Origin: Cyclina sinensis
Lineage: Eukaryota > Mollusca > Bivalvia > Venerida > Veneridae
Assembly: GCA_012932295.1 (NCBI GenBank)
Contig: JAAONU010000002.1
Span: 22,723,770-22,787,769, forward strand
Reading direction: 5' to 3'
DNA length: 64,000 nt
Below are positions 32,824 to 45,600 of this stretch, one piece after another. A model generated the notes under the pieces. The model had not been told where the DNA came from. It saw nothing but the letters and a program-made list of their open reading frames with translations, and ran no database searches. Each line of letters starts with the position of its first letter. The stretch's first letter is position 1. A program made the position numbers and the translations under genes.

Positions 32824-35800
32824 TTAAATTGCTGGTCGGACACCTAGTGTGGGAACAAGAATGCGATTTCCAACAACAATATGTCCCTGTTGAACTGCGG
32901 CTGCAGCCACTGCCTGGTTGTGAGCTTGTATGGCCTGGGCTTGCTGGATCTGTTGTATATGTTGTATTTGCTGCAGCTGCTGTAATTGATGCATTTGCTG
33001 CAGATGTTGTATTGATGCTGCAGATGCCATGGCTACAGGTAAACCTGCACTAATGGCAGTAGGGGCAGCAACTAACTGATGTCCAACAGGAACCTGCTGC
33101 ACTATATGTGCCGGGTGAGCCCCTGCAGCTGCAGCAGCTGCCGTTGCCATTATTGTGCCTTGAGAAACTGCTACCATTGGCTGACCTGCCTGTATTGGTA
33201 CACCTGCCTGAACAAACTGAGGTTTCTGAACAATATATTGTTGTCCTCCACTCACAATGATATAAGCCCCCGAAGGACTTCCTGTTGGCTGAGGCTGAAG
33301 AACCACCTGTTGTGGAACTGCAACAAGTTGTGTTTGAGTCTCATCCACCACAGCACTTTCCTCAACCTGCTCTGGTTGCTCTTCAGGTTCTGATTCAGAT
33401 GAAGTAGAATCCTCATCTGGTTCCCCCAACTCTTTCTTGGCTTGCCTTCTCAACTGCCTTCGTGCATGCTTTGCAGCTTGTTTCTGTAAATGTTTATATT
33501 GCTCTGCCTGTTCTGGAGGTATCACAATATCTGGATTCTGTTCGGGCTCTGTTTGGTCTTTGCCTTTCTTTTTTGGCAGTGGTGGTTTCGGTGAAGATTC
33601 CTTTGGGGGTTCTTTTGGTAAAGGGGGAGGAGAACTACTCTTCTGTGTTTCATCTTCAGCATAGTCATAGTCTCCATATTCATACCCATAATCTGGGTGT
33701 GGTCCTGGTGGACCTGAGTACCTAGGGCCCATATATGGATGTGGTCCTCTAGGTCTGTTCATATAATGTGGAGGTGGACCTCTACGCCTTGGATCATATG
33801 GGCCATACATTCTTGGGTCATATGGAGGCCTCATCCCTCTGAAAGGTCTAGGCCCATCCCATGGCCCAGGGCCATCCCATGGTCCAGGAGCCTCCCAATG
33901 GTCCCACTGTCCATGCATGTAACCTGGTCTTGGGGGCCCTGGTGGACCATGATTGGGAGGAAATCGTCCCATATTTGGAGGAGGAGGTGGTGGACCTGGC
34001 ATCTTTGGTCCAATAAATCCACTGTCTGTCTCTTTTGGAGCCTCACTTGGTGGACCTGAGGGCAAGGAGTCTGATGAAACTGTTTTAGATGCACCTTCAC
34101 TAAATGGAAGAGGTATATCTGCTGGTAAAGATTCAACAAGTTTAGCAACAGTCTCTCCTACATCTGTTCTAGGCTTTTTCTCCTTCAATTTTTGAAGTTT
34201 CTCTTCTGTTCTTTCATCATCCTTCTTTCCTGACAAATCAGGTAATGGTATTTCAGATGGGTCTACTTTTTCCTTTTCTTCCTTGCTTTTTTCTTTGTCT
34301 TCCTTTTCAGATTTCTTTTTTACAACTAATGATTTTTCAACTGGAGTTCCTGATAGTGACCTATCCTTTGATACAGGCTTTTTCCTACGATTCTTTCGTC
34401 TAGATTTTCTATATGACCTTGTTCTACTTCTGGACCTGCTGCTGTATGAACTAGTACTGTAAGACCTAGACCTACTTCTAGAGTATGACCTTTTTCGTCT
34501 CCGGTGGGATCGACTTCTAGATCTACTTGAAGAATACGAACGAGATCTACTATAATCGGAATAACTTGAGGACCTATGTCTATGATATGATCGAGACCGA
34601 GATCTACTACTAGACCAAGAATATGATCTAGAACTTGAGTGCCTGTTTCTTCGATGCCTTGAACGCCTGGAGACATCACTGTAGTATGAGGATGAGCTGT
34701 ATGACCTACTTCTTGAGCGAGATGAACTCAAAGATCTCGAATATGACCTTCGGTGACTGTAACTTCGAGACCTTGACCTACTGTGACTAGAGGCAGGACT
34801 TTTAGATATTTTTCTAGACTTCCGAAGGGTTTTGTCACTTAAAGTATTTAAAAGTTTAGTACTGCCAGCAGATACATTAGACTTATTGGACCTCTGAGAT
34901 GAACTCTGAGCAAGAACTTTCCTGTGATTAATTTCATTTCTTGCACCAATTTTACTACTTGGACTTTTAAGTTCCTTTAAAGTGTGAATCTTATTCACAT
35001 CACTTCTAGCAGAAGCACGCTTTTTTAACACTTTTTCCTTTTTTAAAGTATTATCGAGGGCATTGTCCATGTCACTGTCACTAGTGTCCCATTTAGATTT
35101 GACATTATCGTTGGTCTGAGTTTCTATCTTACTCCAAGATTCTTCCTTCTCTACTTTAGTATTTGCAACTTGAAGATGTGAAGAAGTATCTTTTAAACCA
35201 GACAACTTTTGGGTCAGCTTAACCTTTTTCACTGGGGAAGGATCATTTATGCTTGACTCACTATTGAGTCTTTTTCTGTCTGAGGGAGTTTTCTTTTCTG
35301 AATCTTCCGCTGGCTCTTTCTTGACTTTTTTCTGCACAGCCTGATTATTTACTACAGTTTGTTTTTGTGCAGTTTTTGTTCTGTTCAAAGCTTGTAACTT
35401 AGCAACAATCTTTTCACTTTCACCGTCTGAGTCTCCTTCTAGGAACTTTCTCTTTCCTGCAGCCAGACTTTCAGTTTTCACACTATTTTCAGTATTAACC
35501 GAGTCTTTCTTTTCAGTTTCGCTTTCACTACTTTCATTATTTCCACTATCTTTCCTCCTATGTTTTTTCTTTTTCTTTCTCTTTTTCTTACTATCTTTCT
35601 CCTTTTTTTCACTGTCAGATTCCTTTCCTGATTCACCTGAATCACCTTTATCTTTTTCAATGTCCTCTTTCTCTCCTTCAGATTTGTCATTTTCACTCTC
35701 AACATGATGCTTCTTCTTCTTTTTTTTGGATTTTTTCTTATGTTTTTTCTTTTTATGTTTTTTCTCTTCATCTGCTAATTTGTCACCTTCATCTTCAGAC

Positions 35801-36619
35801 TGCTTACTTTTCTTTTTACTTTTCTTATGTTTTTTCTTGTCCTTGTCTTTCTCTTCAACCTTGTCAGTGTTGTCAATATTTTCATTATTGTTTTCATTTT
35901 CTTTCTCTTCACGTTTCTTTTTGAGTTTCTTTTTCCTCTTCTTGCTACTTTCACTAGTTTCCTCCTTTGTTTTGTCATTTTCTGCATCTTCAGTTTGTTT
36001 CACTTCAGATTTATCCTTGTTTTTATCTCTCTTGTGTTTTCGCCTTTTCTTTTTCTTCCTATGAGACTTTTTCTTTTCAACATCTGTCTTTTGTGCCTCT
36101 TCTGTTTTAACTAACTCTTCATCTGCCTTCTCCCTTGACAGATTTTCTGTTGTACCTGTGTCCTGACCAGCATGTGATGGAGTTTTCTTTTTTGAGAACA
36201 ACTGAGAGAAGTCAAAAGATAAAGGATTACAACTGAACATAAGCTTAGGCTCTGTCTTTGTGTACTGAATCATTTCTTTTGGCCAATCTAGCACTCTCCC
36301 ACTATCATCCTTACTCTGCACTTTAACAAAATCAACCATTAACAGTTTACTTTCAGGGCCTTTCTCCCCTTCTCTCTCATCCTTACCCTCCCCTGTCTCA
36401 CTACTCTCGACACTTTTTGTCTTGGTATCATTCTCTGTCTTCTCCTCTGTGACACTTGCTGCCCTGTCTATCTCTACCTCGGGTTTTAGTAGCTTGATTT
36501 CTACTGGTGATGAGCGTTTCTCCTCACGTCTTGCTTGAACAAATGGCTGTGCATTCACAATCCTGGAGCCAAAGTTCTTTTTGAAGCCAAATGACACATG
36601 AACTGACTTGTTATCATGA
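32824..36619 (-). CDS. GPATCH8-like: Terminal 3.8-kb coding exon of the GPATCH8-like gene (RS domain, Lys-rich, Pro-rich)
   Basis: The acceptor CGTTTTAG precedes 36619; its first base completes a Gly codon split with the previous exon. 1264 further codons run to the stop at 32824-32826. The exon opens with V-S-F-G-F-K-K-N-F-G. The W-P-x-E/S-C-N-P-L block lies at 36208-36285, the Lys-rich nuclear region at about 35560-36070, the RS domain at about 34370-34800, two further IPLP motifs near 34240 and 34110, the Pro-rich region at about 33600-34020, and the Y-K-H-L-Q-K-Q-A-A helix at about 33425-33525. A giant last exon carrying all low-complexity regions is also the arrangement in vertebrate GPATCH8, as I recall it. 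The open frame continues 24 codons beyond the acceptor, but a polypyrimidine tract and the phase match support splicing. Confidence 0.93.
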
Positions 36620-39600
36620 CTAAAACGACAAAAAAATATATATTTATACAGACTGATGAACAACTGAAAAACGAAGAACTGAAAACAACACAATCGTGGC
36701 TTTAAATATTATTGTCTACATTATCATTAGCTAGTTTTCCAATGGAATAAAGGACTGACGGTTAAAGTGGTATACTGTAAGCAGACATGAAAATTCAAGT
36801 CAAATGAAAAAATTGACCGTATTTGAAATAGCCATCTATGCCTCAAACCTGGAGTTTTAAACATACTAGGGTATTTGTTATATTGTATAGTATCAAAAGG
36901 CTTTAGATGTGATTTTGTTTGACTCTGACACCCATTCAAAACTTGCAACGCAACAGTTGGAGCTTCCATACTAATACATAATTCATACTTGGTTCAATGC
37001 TTCCGTGTCTCCTGAAGGGTTATTTGTCCTTTGACAAATCATTCAATAATGGGGCAATTCCCTACTTCTTTTTGAAACTAATCCCGTCTTGAAAAATCTC
37101 ATTAAAAGGCAGGGCTCCACAAATTTTTTTTTGAGTTTGAGTTGTCCAGAAAAACTGACTATATATTAATACAGTTGTCCCAAAAACAAAAATTTCCAAG
37201 TGACAAGCATAAAACTCACTACATCTTCAATGAGCATTATTAATAAATCTTTTCCTTTTAAATTACAAAATAACTGTCACTGAAAGCTGAAAATATCCCC
37301 ATAGTGGTGCTTTGACCTTTGAGGTGAAGTATAAGTCATTTGAAAAATCTATCCCAAAGGGTTGATGTGTGTACTCATGAACTAAATCTGTTTAGTTAAA
37401 AGGGAGTTATGGCCAACATATTTATTATTTTTGACAACTGGACCATTGAGGTCAATGTCATTTAGGGGTCAAGGTAAAAAAAAAGTGTCATTTGGAAGAT
37501 CTCTCCTTAAAGGTTGTTGTATGCAATTATGAACTAAATCTGTTTAGTATTAAATATATTTGACAACTGGACTATCGACATCAAGATCATTCAGGGGTCA
37601 AGGTCAAATAAATACTTGTCAGTGGAAACATCATGTCCTAAGGGATGTTGTGTTTAAGAATGAAGTAAATATTTTCACTAATAAGGAAGTTATGGGCAAT
37701 GTTAAAGTTTTTGGTAGGAATGTCAGAATGACACAGACACATGTACATTTTAAAATGAACATTCTAACAGGTCTAAAAGAAACAACTTTTCAACAGTATC
37801 AGAGTAAAATATTTGAAAAAAAGAAAAACAGCAAAGTCAGTTGACTGACTGTTAAATACTGCTCTGACTTGGAAGAAAACTGCATCCAAAAAAGGGGACT
37901 ATTTTGAGGAAAGTGTGAATACTTATGGTATGTTTTTCTCCTGTTGTGAAAAAAGGTGACTATAATGATACAAGTGTAGTTACCTAGGGGATGTTATTTC
38001 CAATTTGTTTTTATTATCATGCTTTCAAAAGTTTATTTGACAGAAATATCAATAGAAAAATAAACTTTATAAGGAAAAACTTGTACAAATAATCAAATCT
38101 TAACCATTTATCTCAATAAATCAGTTAAATGTTGCAAGTTTATATTGTTATTTTTCAAGACTCTCCAAGACACTTTTTTCTCCTAACATGAAAATACAGA
38201 GTCATCCAGATTTTTGAGTGTAATGAACAACATATTTGCTGGTCTCAAAGGCCTTCATTTTGTCAAACTAGTCATTAATGTAATCATTTGTTCATATTAA
38301 TGCAGTAAACATTTTAAGACATATCATTAATAGCTTTAGCCAATAATTTTTAGTACCTTGTTTAGAAGACAGTAACTTTCTTGTCTAATCTTTTGCTCTT
38401 GGAACTTAATCAATACAAGTGTCAAAACATTTATTTGCTTGACCTTTCATCAGTATCTTAAAATTCAAACACTACCAAAATGCATGTACAAAATATCAAT
38501 TTCCTTTGTTAAAAATGAAACTAGTGCCATGACTGATTGATATTTTCTGCTCACTTGCTGCCCATCCTTTACTACTGCTGTGCTTATCAAATGCCAAAAC
38601 TGTCAGGTGGTTGGAAAATAACTGCATCATTTTGTTTGTTTGGGTAGGCTGTGTATGTGGACAGCTGGTCCAGATTAATAACTATCAAAGGTAGAGTTGT
38701 TCAGGACAAAATATTTGTACACAGTTCATTGTCGGAGAATGATTCAGAGCTGTCCTCGAGTTAGACTTTAGAATTTGATGAGCCATAAATTGAACTTGAA
38801 CTTACATATATTACCTTCCAAAATATGCTATTACTTACCCTGGAGACTTGTCGAGTCTTTTTGTCAGCAGACTGGCCCCATGACTCTGTATGTCCGACTG
38901 TTTTATGGCCTGAAAAAAAACAACAAATATAATGATGTAACATCCTATTAAGGTTGCCATGAAAAGATGAATCTGCTGCTAAACCTTCCTTGCCACACAC
39001 ATAAAAAATAGAAAGAAATAGTTCTTTTCCATAGCATGCATTAGTACCAAAAATCCATAATCATCTTTGTTTCTACTCTGATCAAGTGAATATTTACACT
39101 GATTAGGAGTGACAGTACTTATATGACAGCAGCTTCAAAGGATTGTGGGATTGTTTCAAATGAGGTCAAGGTCATGGGAGTACATGGTCATTAGAGTGCA
39201 AAAACAGGAGAAAAAAAACTCAAGATGAAATGTGATGATGAGAAGACCAAAACACACCATTTATCTGCCAGCTAGATATACAGTAAATACAGTTTAATAT
39301 CCTGTTATATCATGGCTATCAAATTTAGATTACAACAAACCAGCACCAAAGATGTACAAAAAATCTAAAACTGACTGGGGCAATCTAAACACCTAATGTC
39401 TGCATGGATAGGCCTGAAGTAAGAGCCAGTTCAACACTGGCATTAGAGAGAATAGCTGAGATATTCCAAGTCAGAGTTATCTTATGATTTCTTTTCACCA
39501 GACTTCTGGTTTTAACATTTTTTTGTTTTTTTCTCTCTATAAAATAACTTCAGGCACTGTACTACAGGCTGCTTACGTGTTATAATTTTTTGTCCCTCAG

Positions 39601-42600
39601 TAATAAAATATTTCCAAATCATGAAGTCAAAATAACAGAGGAACTATAATCTGTTTTTGAATCAAAATAACAAGCTCAACATTCACTGTAAACTACCAAA
39701 ACAATATTTAGATGGATTGATTTGCTTTTGTCCTCTTAGAGAAGCAATTGCTGTTGGTTTTCTCACTCTCTCTGTTTTCACTATAATATATACTTCTCAG
39801 TTTCAAAAGAAAAGTATTGCCTTTATTATTTCTCAAGATATATTTTTCTAAATAAAGCTGTAAATATACTAAAATCAATTACTATTAATTTGAGACCTGT
39901 ACAAAATTCTGACATGTGCTGTACAAAGGAATTATTTTGTTAAAAAAGCAGTTAAGTTTCCCTGTTTAAGACACAGGACCTTAAAACACATAAGTGTTTC
40001 TCTCAGGTCTGATAATAAAAATGTATTATGTATAAAATATGGAATATTGTCCACAAAATTTATTTGAGTGGCAAGTTGTTCTTACTGTAAGGCAACTTTC
40101 CTTAATCCTATAAATCTATCCCTTTACTTGGTTCAAATGCTTACAGACAGATTAACAGGATCACTTCACTACTACTGATCTCTAAACAAAAAGAAGAAAA
40201 TAAAGACTGCAAAATAAAACATATTTCTTTAGAAATTGATGTTAAGTGATATTATATTTCTGCATTTGCACAATGTTTGCTCTAATAACAAGTCTAAATC
40301 TGAGCAGAAACCATTTTAAGCCTAAATCATTTTTTACATCCAAGACAGTATCTAGAAGTCTGCCATGAGTAACATGATAATCAACATTTAAGGACATATT
40401 CCATATCTAATATTCAAACCTAACTGCTCTTTTAATATATAAACCTTACTGACACTGGGAATGTAAATCACCTAATAGAACCATTATCTTCTCTTTTCAT
40501 TTGTTTTTATTCATTTCCAGTTGAAGTGAGCTGGTTACATTGTAACTCATCTAGCTCTAAGTGTGCAATGTTTTGTCAGAACTTTGACAGCTTTTGCCAT
40601 ACTCTAAGCAGTGACAATAAACAAGTAAGTCCATCTGAAGTAAGATGTGTTTGGATTGCCCCTTTCTATAAATAAACCAATGAATATGCAAACAGTGATA
40701 ATAAACAAATAGCAACACACACAGCAAGTAAGCAGGACCATTTACACTTGTTACGCTTTTAAACAGGCAATAATAGCAGAAGATAGAAAAATATCGAGAA
40801 CTGCATTCCGTACTAACAAATGCACGCTGTGCAGAACACGAGCGCACATCTTGGTTAGAAATATAACCAGTGATCACTATACATAGTTACGCAGCTTTAG
40901 ACAGCTCCCATTTTTATAGGGGATCCCTGAAACACAAGTGAACGGCAGTTTTACAACAACTGTGAAGTATGACAGCTTGTAAAATAGGATCAAGTGAAAA
41001 TACATCATCAACATCCTTGACATATTGTTACTGATTCTGTTCTTTTAATGCTAATGTTAGAAAAAAAATATAATAACTGATGAGAAGCTTTAGCTCAGCA
41101 CTGAAACTCATCATGGACCTCCAGTGGAACTGAGCAAGAATATAAATATGGTTAAAATAGTCTAAACTGTTGCTTCTATGTAATGGTCATTCACTTCTAA
41201 ACATGGAATTACCAGTTTTCATTTACAAAAACACAAATTGGACTATTCAATAAACTCAAACAAAAAAATGTTGTTCATACTTAAAAAAATATCATAAAAA
41301 TAGAAAAAAAAATTAAGATAAGCCAGTCTAATTATTTTGCTCAACATTGAAGAAAAAAAGATGTGAAAAGATACAGTTTCATTCAGAAAGACAGAACAAT
41401 TGAATCGTTTACTTCTACAAGCATTTCCAATCAAACAATTGGGACCCTTTGAAACATATGGATATCCTTCCCAAGAAACTGTGTACTTTCACATTTAAGT
41501 TTATTACTAAGAGATTTACTTAATCATTTAATTGTTTCATATTAAGAAGAGGTTTGTTAAATGCTCTAATATGAATGTGTATTTAGCTGTGGTGTCCAAG
41601 CGACTAGATCTAAAACACTATAAGTAAATCCCCTTTCACTCTGATTATTTGCATGCAAAAACCCTACCATTTAGTCAGTGTATTAGAGTTTACACAAAAG
41701 GTAAAAAGCAAATGTTTGGGTGTAAATTAAAATAAAATGTGTACAAAATCAAATCTGAAGAAAAAAAAAATCTTTGTCTCAGATGAGCAAAATTTGATGC
41801 TAGAATAGTAAAACAAGGTTTTGCACATACACTGATCATCATTGTTCTTGTATTTCTCCTTTTAACAAGGCTATGCCTCTTCCAGTTGAATAAATAAAAG
41901 GAGTAAAAGGTGGCAATTTAAACCTATAATATTTTAAAATGTATATCAGAACATCAAATCTCAGTATTCAGTTTAATTTCACTTTTTTTTTTAAGTGTGA
42001 AGCCTATGATGAAGTAAAATAGGAAGAACGTAGTTTTCAGGAGAATGTAGTATGGTGGAGTACGTAGATCAAGCAATCCTTAATATCTTACTAAATTCAG
42101 TATAGATAAAAACCTTGTTTCATAAAGCTAAAAATGAGAAGCCATTACTGTTAATGTTTAAAACCATCTTGGTAATTTAATTGTCATTTCTTTAGAGTTT
42201 TAAAAAAAGAGGGCCATCATTTCACACTCACCTAAGTATAACTGCTGAAGTGCCATGTAATGGATTTATCACAAAAATACAAAACTATAAACAAGGGGCA
42301 TAATTTCAACAATATATGTAGTTGTCAACTGGGCAATGCTTCAAATCAAATTTCAGAATCAACAGTCTGTCTATATGTAGAAAATCTTACCCCCAGAGAT
42401 GGAGCTAGAAATGGCCCCTGGGGCTAAGTTTGAACAATCATGATAAAGGTCCACTACACAATGCTTCATATCAAATTTCCAAACTCTCTTGTAGTTTCAT
42501 ACAAGCACAATTTCAATGATTTTCCTATATATTTCTATGTAAAGCATGCCCCTTGCAGAGTCAATAGTGACCCCAGGGACAAAATTTGAACAAACTCAGG

Positions 42601-45600
42601 AGGTTCAGTAGACAATGCTACACACCAAATTTCAGAGCTCTGGGCCTAGTAGTTTTACACAAGATTTTTAATGTTGTTCATTTCTGTTGCCATAGCAACC
42701 AGAGTTCTGCATGGAAAGGAATTCTTTGAACAAATGGGTAAAGCTTCATGCAAAGAGCATCCCTGATGTGTTTCATCAACTTTGAGCTTGTGGTTTAAAG
42801 GGGCTGTGCTCCAGATGACACAAAAAAGAAAGTTTTCTTGTATTATAAATTTCTTGTGATATTTATGATTAATGCTTAAAAACTGACTAACTGACAAAAA
42901 ATAAGTCAGGTAATCACATTATAAATTGATTTTTTTCCTTTCATAGTGCTATACCGTAACGCGACGGTATAACTATATTGAATGTATAAGATTTAAAGTA
43001 AACAATAGTTATTTCAGATGCGGCGATAGTGGTGACAGTTATTATTTTGTTAACATGAGGGTCCAGAGTTCAAATCCGGCTGAAGCGAATATATATTTTT
43101 TGTTCTATTTTGACTTTTATAATCAGTTTTGAAGTAAAATATAATGTTGTTATAATCTCACAGCATCTAGATATTTAATTTCAGTAAAGAAAAAATTTAT
43201 ATAAAATCTGGAGTTCAGCCTCTTTAAGAGAAAATGTTGTTTAAAGTAAAAGTTAATGATGGATGACTCATGATGGACACAGGGCGATCACAATGTGCCC
43301 AGGTGAGCTAAAAATTACAGCTTCTCTGACAGTATATAATTTTTACATCAACTTTACAGTGAACCCATGTTCATTGCATAAACTGCTTTAATATTTTCTG
43401 TATTTCAATATTCTAAATGTAACTTTATAACAAATTTTTCATTAAATTTCAATTACCAAGACAGGGATAAGGCTTTGATGACTCAGGAATTTTCTGCTGT
43501 AATATATTCAGCAGATTCTAATGACATCTTTGTCTTTTTGTATGTCAAGATTTTTCCTTAATGATTTGGTAGAACCAATTATTTTCTGGAGGAATTTTAT
43601 GACATTGTATCTCAACACATAAAATCAAAATTACTTTATTTTCTTATATAAAAAGATGTTTTCCCTTTTAAATGTTTTGGTAACTTCTGACTAAAATATG
43701 CATAAAATGATTACAGTGAAAGTTATAAAACTACACTATGACTGTATAGCTTTTCACTATCATACCAGCCACTTGCCTGTCATAGACGTAACTAACTAAC
43801 TTAGTAAGATTTAGAACACCTATCATCAAAGCCTTATAGTGCTTTTAGTGAAGACAGGTAAACATTATCCTTGTGACTAAACATCCCTTCAACATAACAC
43901 AAACCAATACAAAGAATGCTACATTGCATGCATCATTATGCTTTCCCTCAAAATAAACTCTAATATCTCTTGAACGGCAAGAAAAATGTCAATTTGAAAA
44001 ATTTCTATCAATTATCAATAAACTACATCTAATTTTGCAATATCTTCATAAGAATAACACTGACAAGAATGCACAGGAAACACAAAGTCGTGTAAAATCT
44101 GACAATTTATATCTCCAAATCTGGTTTCTCTGGGTGTTGAAACTTAGCGTTCCCCCCCCCCCCCCCCCCCCCCCCAAAGGTATGAGAATATTTAGAATAG
44201 AATTAGAAACAGCCAAATAAATCGAAGTAGTTCTTTTTACTACCTTTATACCTGTAAGTGTAACTTTTTTTAAATCAAAGCTACTCTACTGAATTCTAAA
44301 CAATTACAACCCTGGCCAGTACTATTCCCTTAGAATAGACAAATTTCCGACATTTTGAGAATTTCTCCTTTTCCTTCTACACTGAAGCAGCTTCGTTAAG
44401 ATGAAAGAAAAAGTTAAGAGATTGTAACATAATGATGCATGCTTCAACAAAATAATGGAGGAGGGAAAGAGGTTATACATGGAACTGCTAAATCTCAACA
44501 TTAATAAATATACCACTGCTTTCATTACCTAGGCACCCTGGCAAGAAATCTTAGGTTATTTATACATAGCAATGACTCACTTAACATTTAGATTCAATAT
44601 CTCTAAAATATCAATTTTAAGCATGTTTATTTTTGTTTACAGAAAATCACTATGACAATTTTTGTTTCATTTGAACAATGTGTATAATGTTAGTTTATGT
44701 CTTGCAACTTTTAGTACACACTACTTATGTTGTCATGTTTACATTGTATGTATGTCTTAAAAAAAGATAACAATATCTACATTTGTACATACTTGGACAT
44801 TTAAATAGAATTGTCAACACAAACAAAGGCATTACACACTAGCAGAGTACAGACCATGCAAAGTATGTTAGGTGGCCAGCAATGGGTGTCAGTTTGCTCA
44901 CTGGAAATACATCGGTTGTGTATTCTACAGCTTTCTTGTTACTGTACTGAGATATACTACATAGTCCTCAAGCCACACATGTCAATGTTAATATAATTCT
45001 TGCTACTTTATAACAGCTAATGCTGCAACTATGTAAGAAGACTGTACACTCAGCAGAAAAATCACACTGAGTCGTCCAAATCTACATTCAGACCTTAACT
45101 TTCTGACAGCATTCCTATCAAAAATTAACAGGAAATGTGTCACAGACACAAATGTCCCCGGAATAAGGCAATGGTTACAGTCATGATAGCTTATAACTTG
45201 ATGTAACCTTGATCATTTGTGCCAAAATCTTTTGCAGTCTTTCAACTGAACAATGTACCCTTATGTCCAGGGTTAAGACTACTATATGTCTTTTACCTAT
45301 TTACGTGGCTGGTAAAATAAATTTCCAAAACTGAAGTGTTTCAAAAGATACAGATTTAGTGTTTTATACCCATAGATCACCAAGTCTTTTACAGATAAAG
45401 TGTTTCAAAACAGTTTCTTACCTTTTAACTTTTGGAATTTTATTCTCCAGTTGAAAACCATAGGTGAAAATTTAGTTCAATTATAAAATTGTAGGAGTTG
45501 TGCACTATTAAGTAGAATTAAACAAAGGGCAATAACTCTGCCAAAAATGATCGAAACGTAAAAGCCTGAGTATATGGATTTCAGCACTTGATAATGATCA

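Noticed and set aside
33079..36114. Open frames on the plus strand and in other frames inside the 3.8-kb exon (Trp/His-rich, Phe/Leu-rich or Lys-rich)
   Set aside because: Shadows of the RS, Lys-rich and Pro-rich coding sequence of the minus-strand gene.
43000..43100. A functional tRNA gene
   Set aside because: A- and B-box-like motifs are present, but the acceptor and T stems do not pair and it sits inside a MITE.
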